Source: Heterostelium album PN500
Lineage: Eukaryota > Evosea > Eumycetozoa > Acytosteliales > Acytosteliaceae
DNA: 64,000 bases
NCBI RefSeq assembly: GCF_000004825.1
Contig: NW_008805091.1
Location: 186,001-250,000, forward strand
Direction: 5' to 3'
Each line of letters starts with the position of its first letter. The first letter of the stretch is position 1. The position numbers and the translations under genes were made by a program. The notes beneath the pieces are model-generated. The model saw only the letters and a program-made list of their open reading frames with translations, was not told the DNA's origin and made no database searches. Positions 63,493 to 64,000 of the stretch are shown piece by piece.

Positions 63493-63945
63493 TTAATTAT
63501 TATTACGTTCTCTTCTCTTTTCTTGTTTCATCAAGAGCTTGAGTACCATTCTAAAGATATCTACAAAATCAATAAAGAGGGTGAATGCGTGACTGAGTTC
63601 ATCTTTGTATCCTCTCTCAATTCTGTAAACTATCATTTGGGTATCTAGAGTATTAAAAAAGTGATTAGTAAAAAAAACTTTATTATATTATTATTGTTAC
63701 TAAAGATAATCTTACCATATACCAAGAATACAACCATAAGTAAAAAGTATGAAACAGTGATGATCCAGTCAAGTTGTTCGCTATGAATAAAGAGTACTTG
63801 TGATAATGAAAGTACAAAGAGTCCGAGACAAGCTGAGGCAAGAGTACCACCCATAAACAAGAAGGATCTCTTGTCAGTCAACAATGAGAATAGAGTGAAT
63901 GAAACAAAGATACCTGTGGTTGCCATCAAAGCAGTAATTACAATA
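63493..63945 (-). CDS. Bax inhibitor-1 family protein (TMBIM6-like), 5' part outside window
   Basis: Two exons are visible, 63945-63716 and 63644-63493, with an acceptor (TTTGTAG) at 63946-63947 showing that more exons lie beyond the right edge. The visible about 127 residues contain four hydrophobic spans: ALMATTGIFVSFTLFSLL, then after DKRSFLFMGGTLAS a span around LGLFVLSLSQVLF, WIITVSYFLLMVVFLVY, and the re-entrant end. Across the intron the text is VYDTQMIVYRIERGYKDE followed by FIDFVDIFRMVLKLL. YDTQ-I and the late D-x6-D-F-V-I-F pattern are the BI-1 signature near the Ca2+-leak pore. It acts in the ER membrane to limit cell death and Ca2+ load. The tail is Arg/Asn-rich (KRRERNNN). Confidence 0.88.
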
Positions 63946-64000
63946 CTACAAATTTGATTTTATATATTAGTAGGTGGTCGATCGTATTGTTATTAATAGT

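Overview
The window is nuclear DNA of a social amoeba (Dictyostelia). The evidence is very AT-rich intergenic DNA full of A and T runs, short AT-rich GT...AG introns (about 50-110 bp), Asn/Gln/Thr/Ser homopolymer tracts inside proteins, and dictyostelid-type genes, above all a Galpha-like/PP2C fusion matching Spalten (spnA). Exons are clearly richer in GC than is usual for Dictyostelium discoideum, so another dictyostelid lineage (for example Heterostelium, Cavenderia or Tieghemostelium) seems more likely. The species cannot be fixed from this sequence alone. No genus-level call, tRNA, rRNA, CRISPR array or intact transposon could be supported.

Layout: (1) 1-9.4 kb, a head-to-head pair of related secreted/membrane beta-helix proteins, the left one running off the window. 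(2) 9.8-14.1 kb, a plant ASK20/21-like SKP1 protein, a PSMG3-type proteasome assembly chaperone, calcineurin B and a small single-span membrane protein. (3) 14.1-19.6 kb, an 8-exon endo-beta-N-acetylglucosaminidase (GH85), an unrecognised gene relic and the mitochondrial succinyl-CoA ligase alpha subunit. (4) 19.6-22.5 kb, a long gene-free stretch. (5) 22.5-28.7 kb, a La-related protein, a Rho/Rac-type GTPase without a prenylation box, a broken Uma2-like fragment and an ER-type FKBP. (6) 30.0-38.5 kb, a giant GH13-GT5 glucan-synthase-like protein followed by a crinkler-like fossil and a scrambled partial copy of the glucan gene. (7) 39.9-48.1 kb, a fimbrin-like four-CH protein with a talin-F0-like/PH front end, then spnA. 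(8) 50.1-63.4 kb, an IREH1/Rim15/MAST-type AGC kinase, PDH E1 beta, an LRR dual-specificity phosphatase of the MPL type and RAD17, with the 3' part of a Bax-inhibitor-1 (TMBIM6) gene at the right edge.

Most genes are independent housekeeping or signalling genes rather than a functional cluster. Signalling and cytoskeletal genes are well represented (calcineurin B, Rac, Spalten, AGC kinase, MPL phosphatase, fimbrin-like). Three long reading frames (near 33.07, 50.94 and 61.02 kb) each need a one-base shift in the same direction to join into the expected protein. That pattern is best explained by residual sequence or assembly errors, but should be checked. The most unusual biology is the ASK21-type SKP1 protein, the fimbrin head with a new N-terminus, the degenerate G domain of Spalten, the GH13-GT5 fusion with a replaced catalytic position, and the gene debris at 36.9-38.5 kb.
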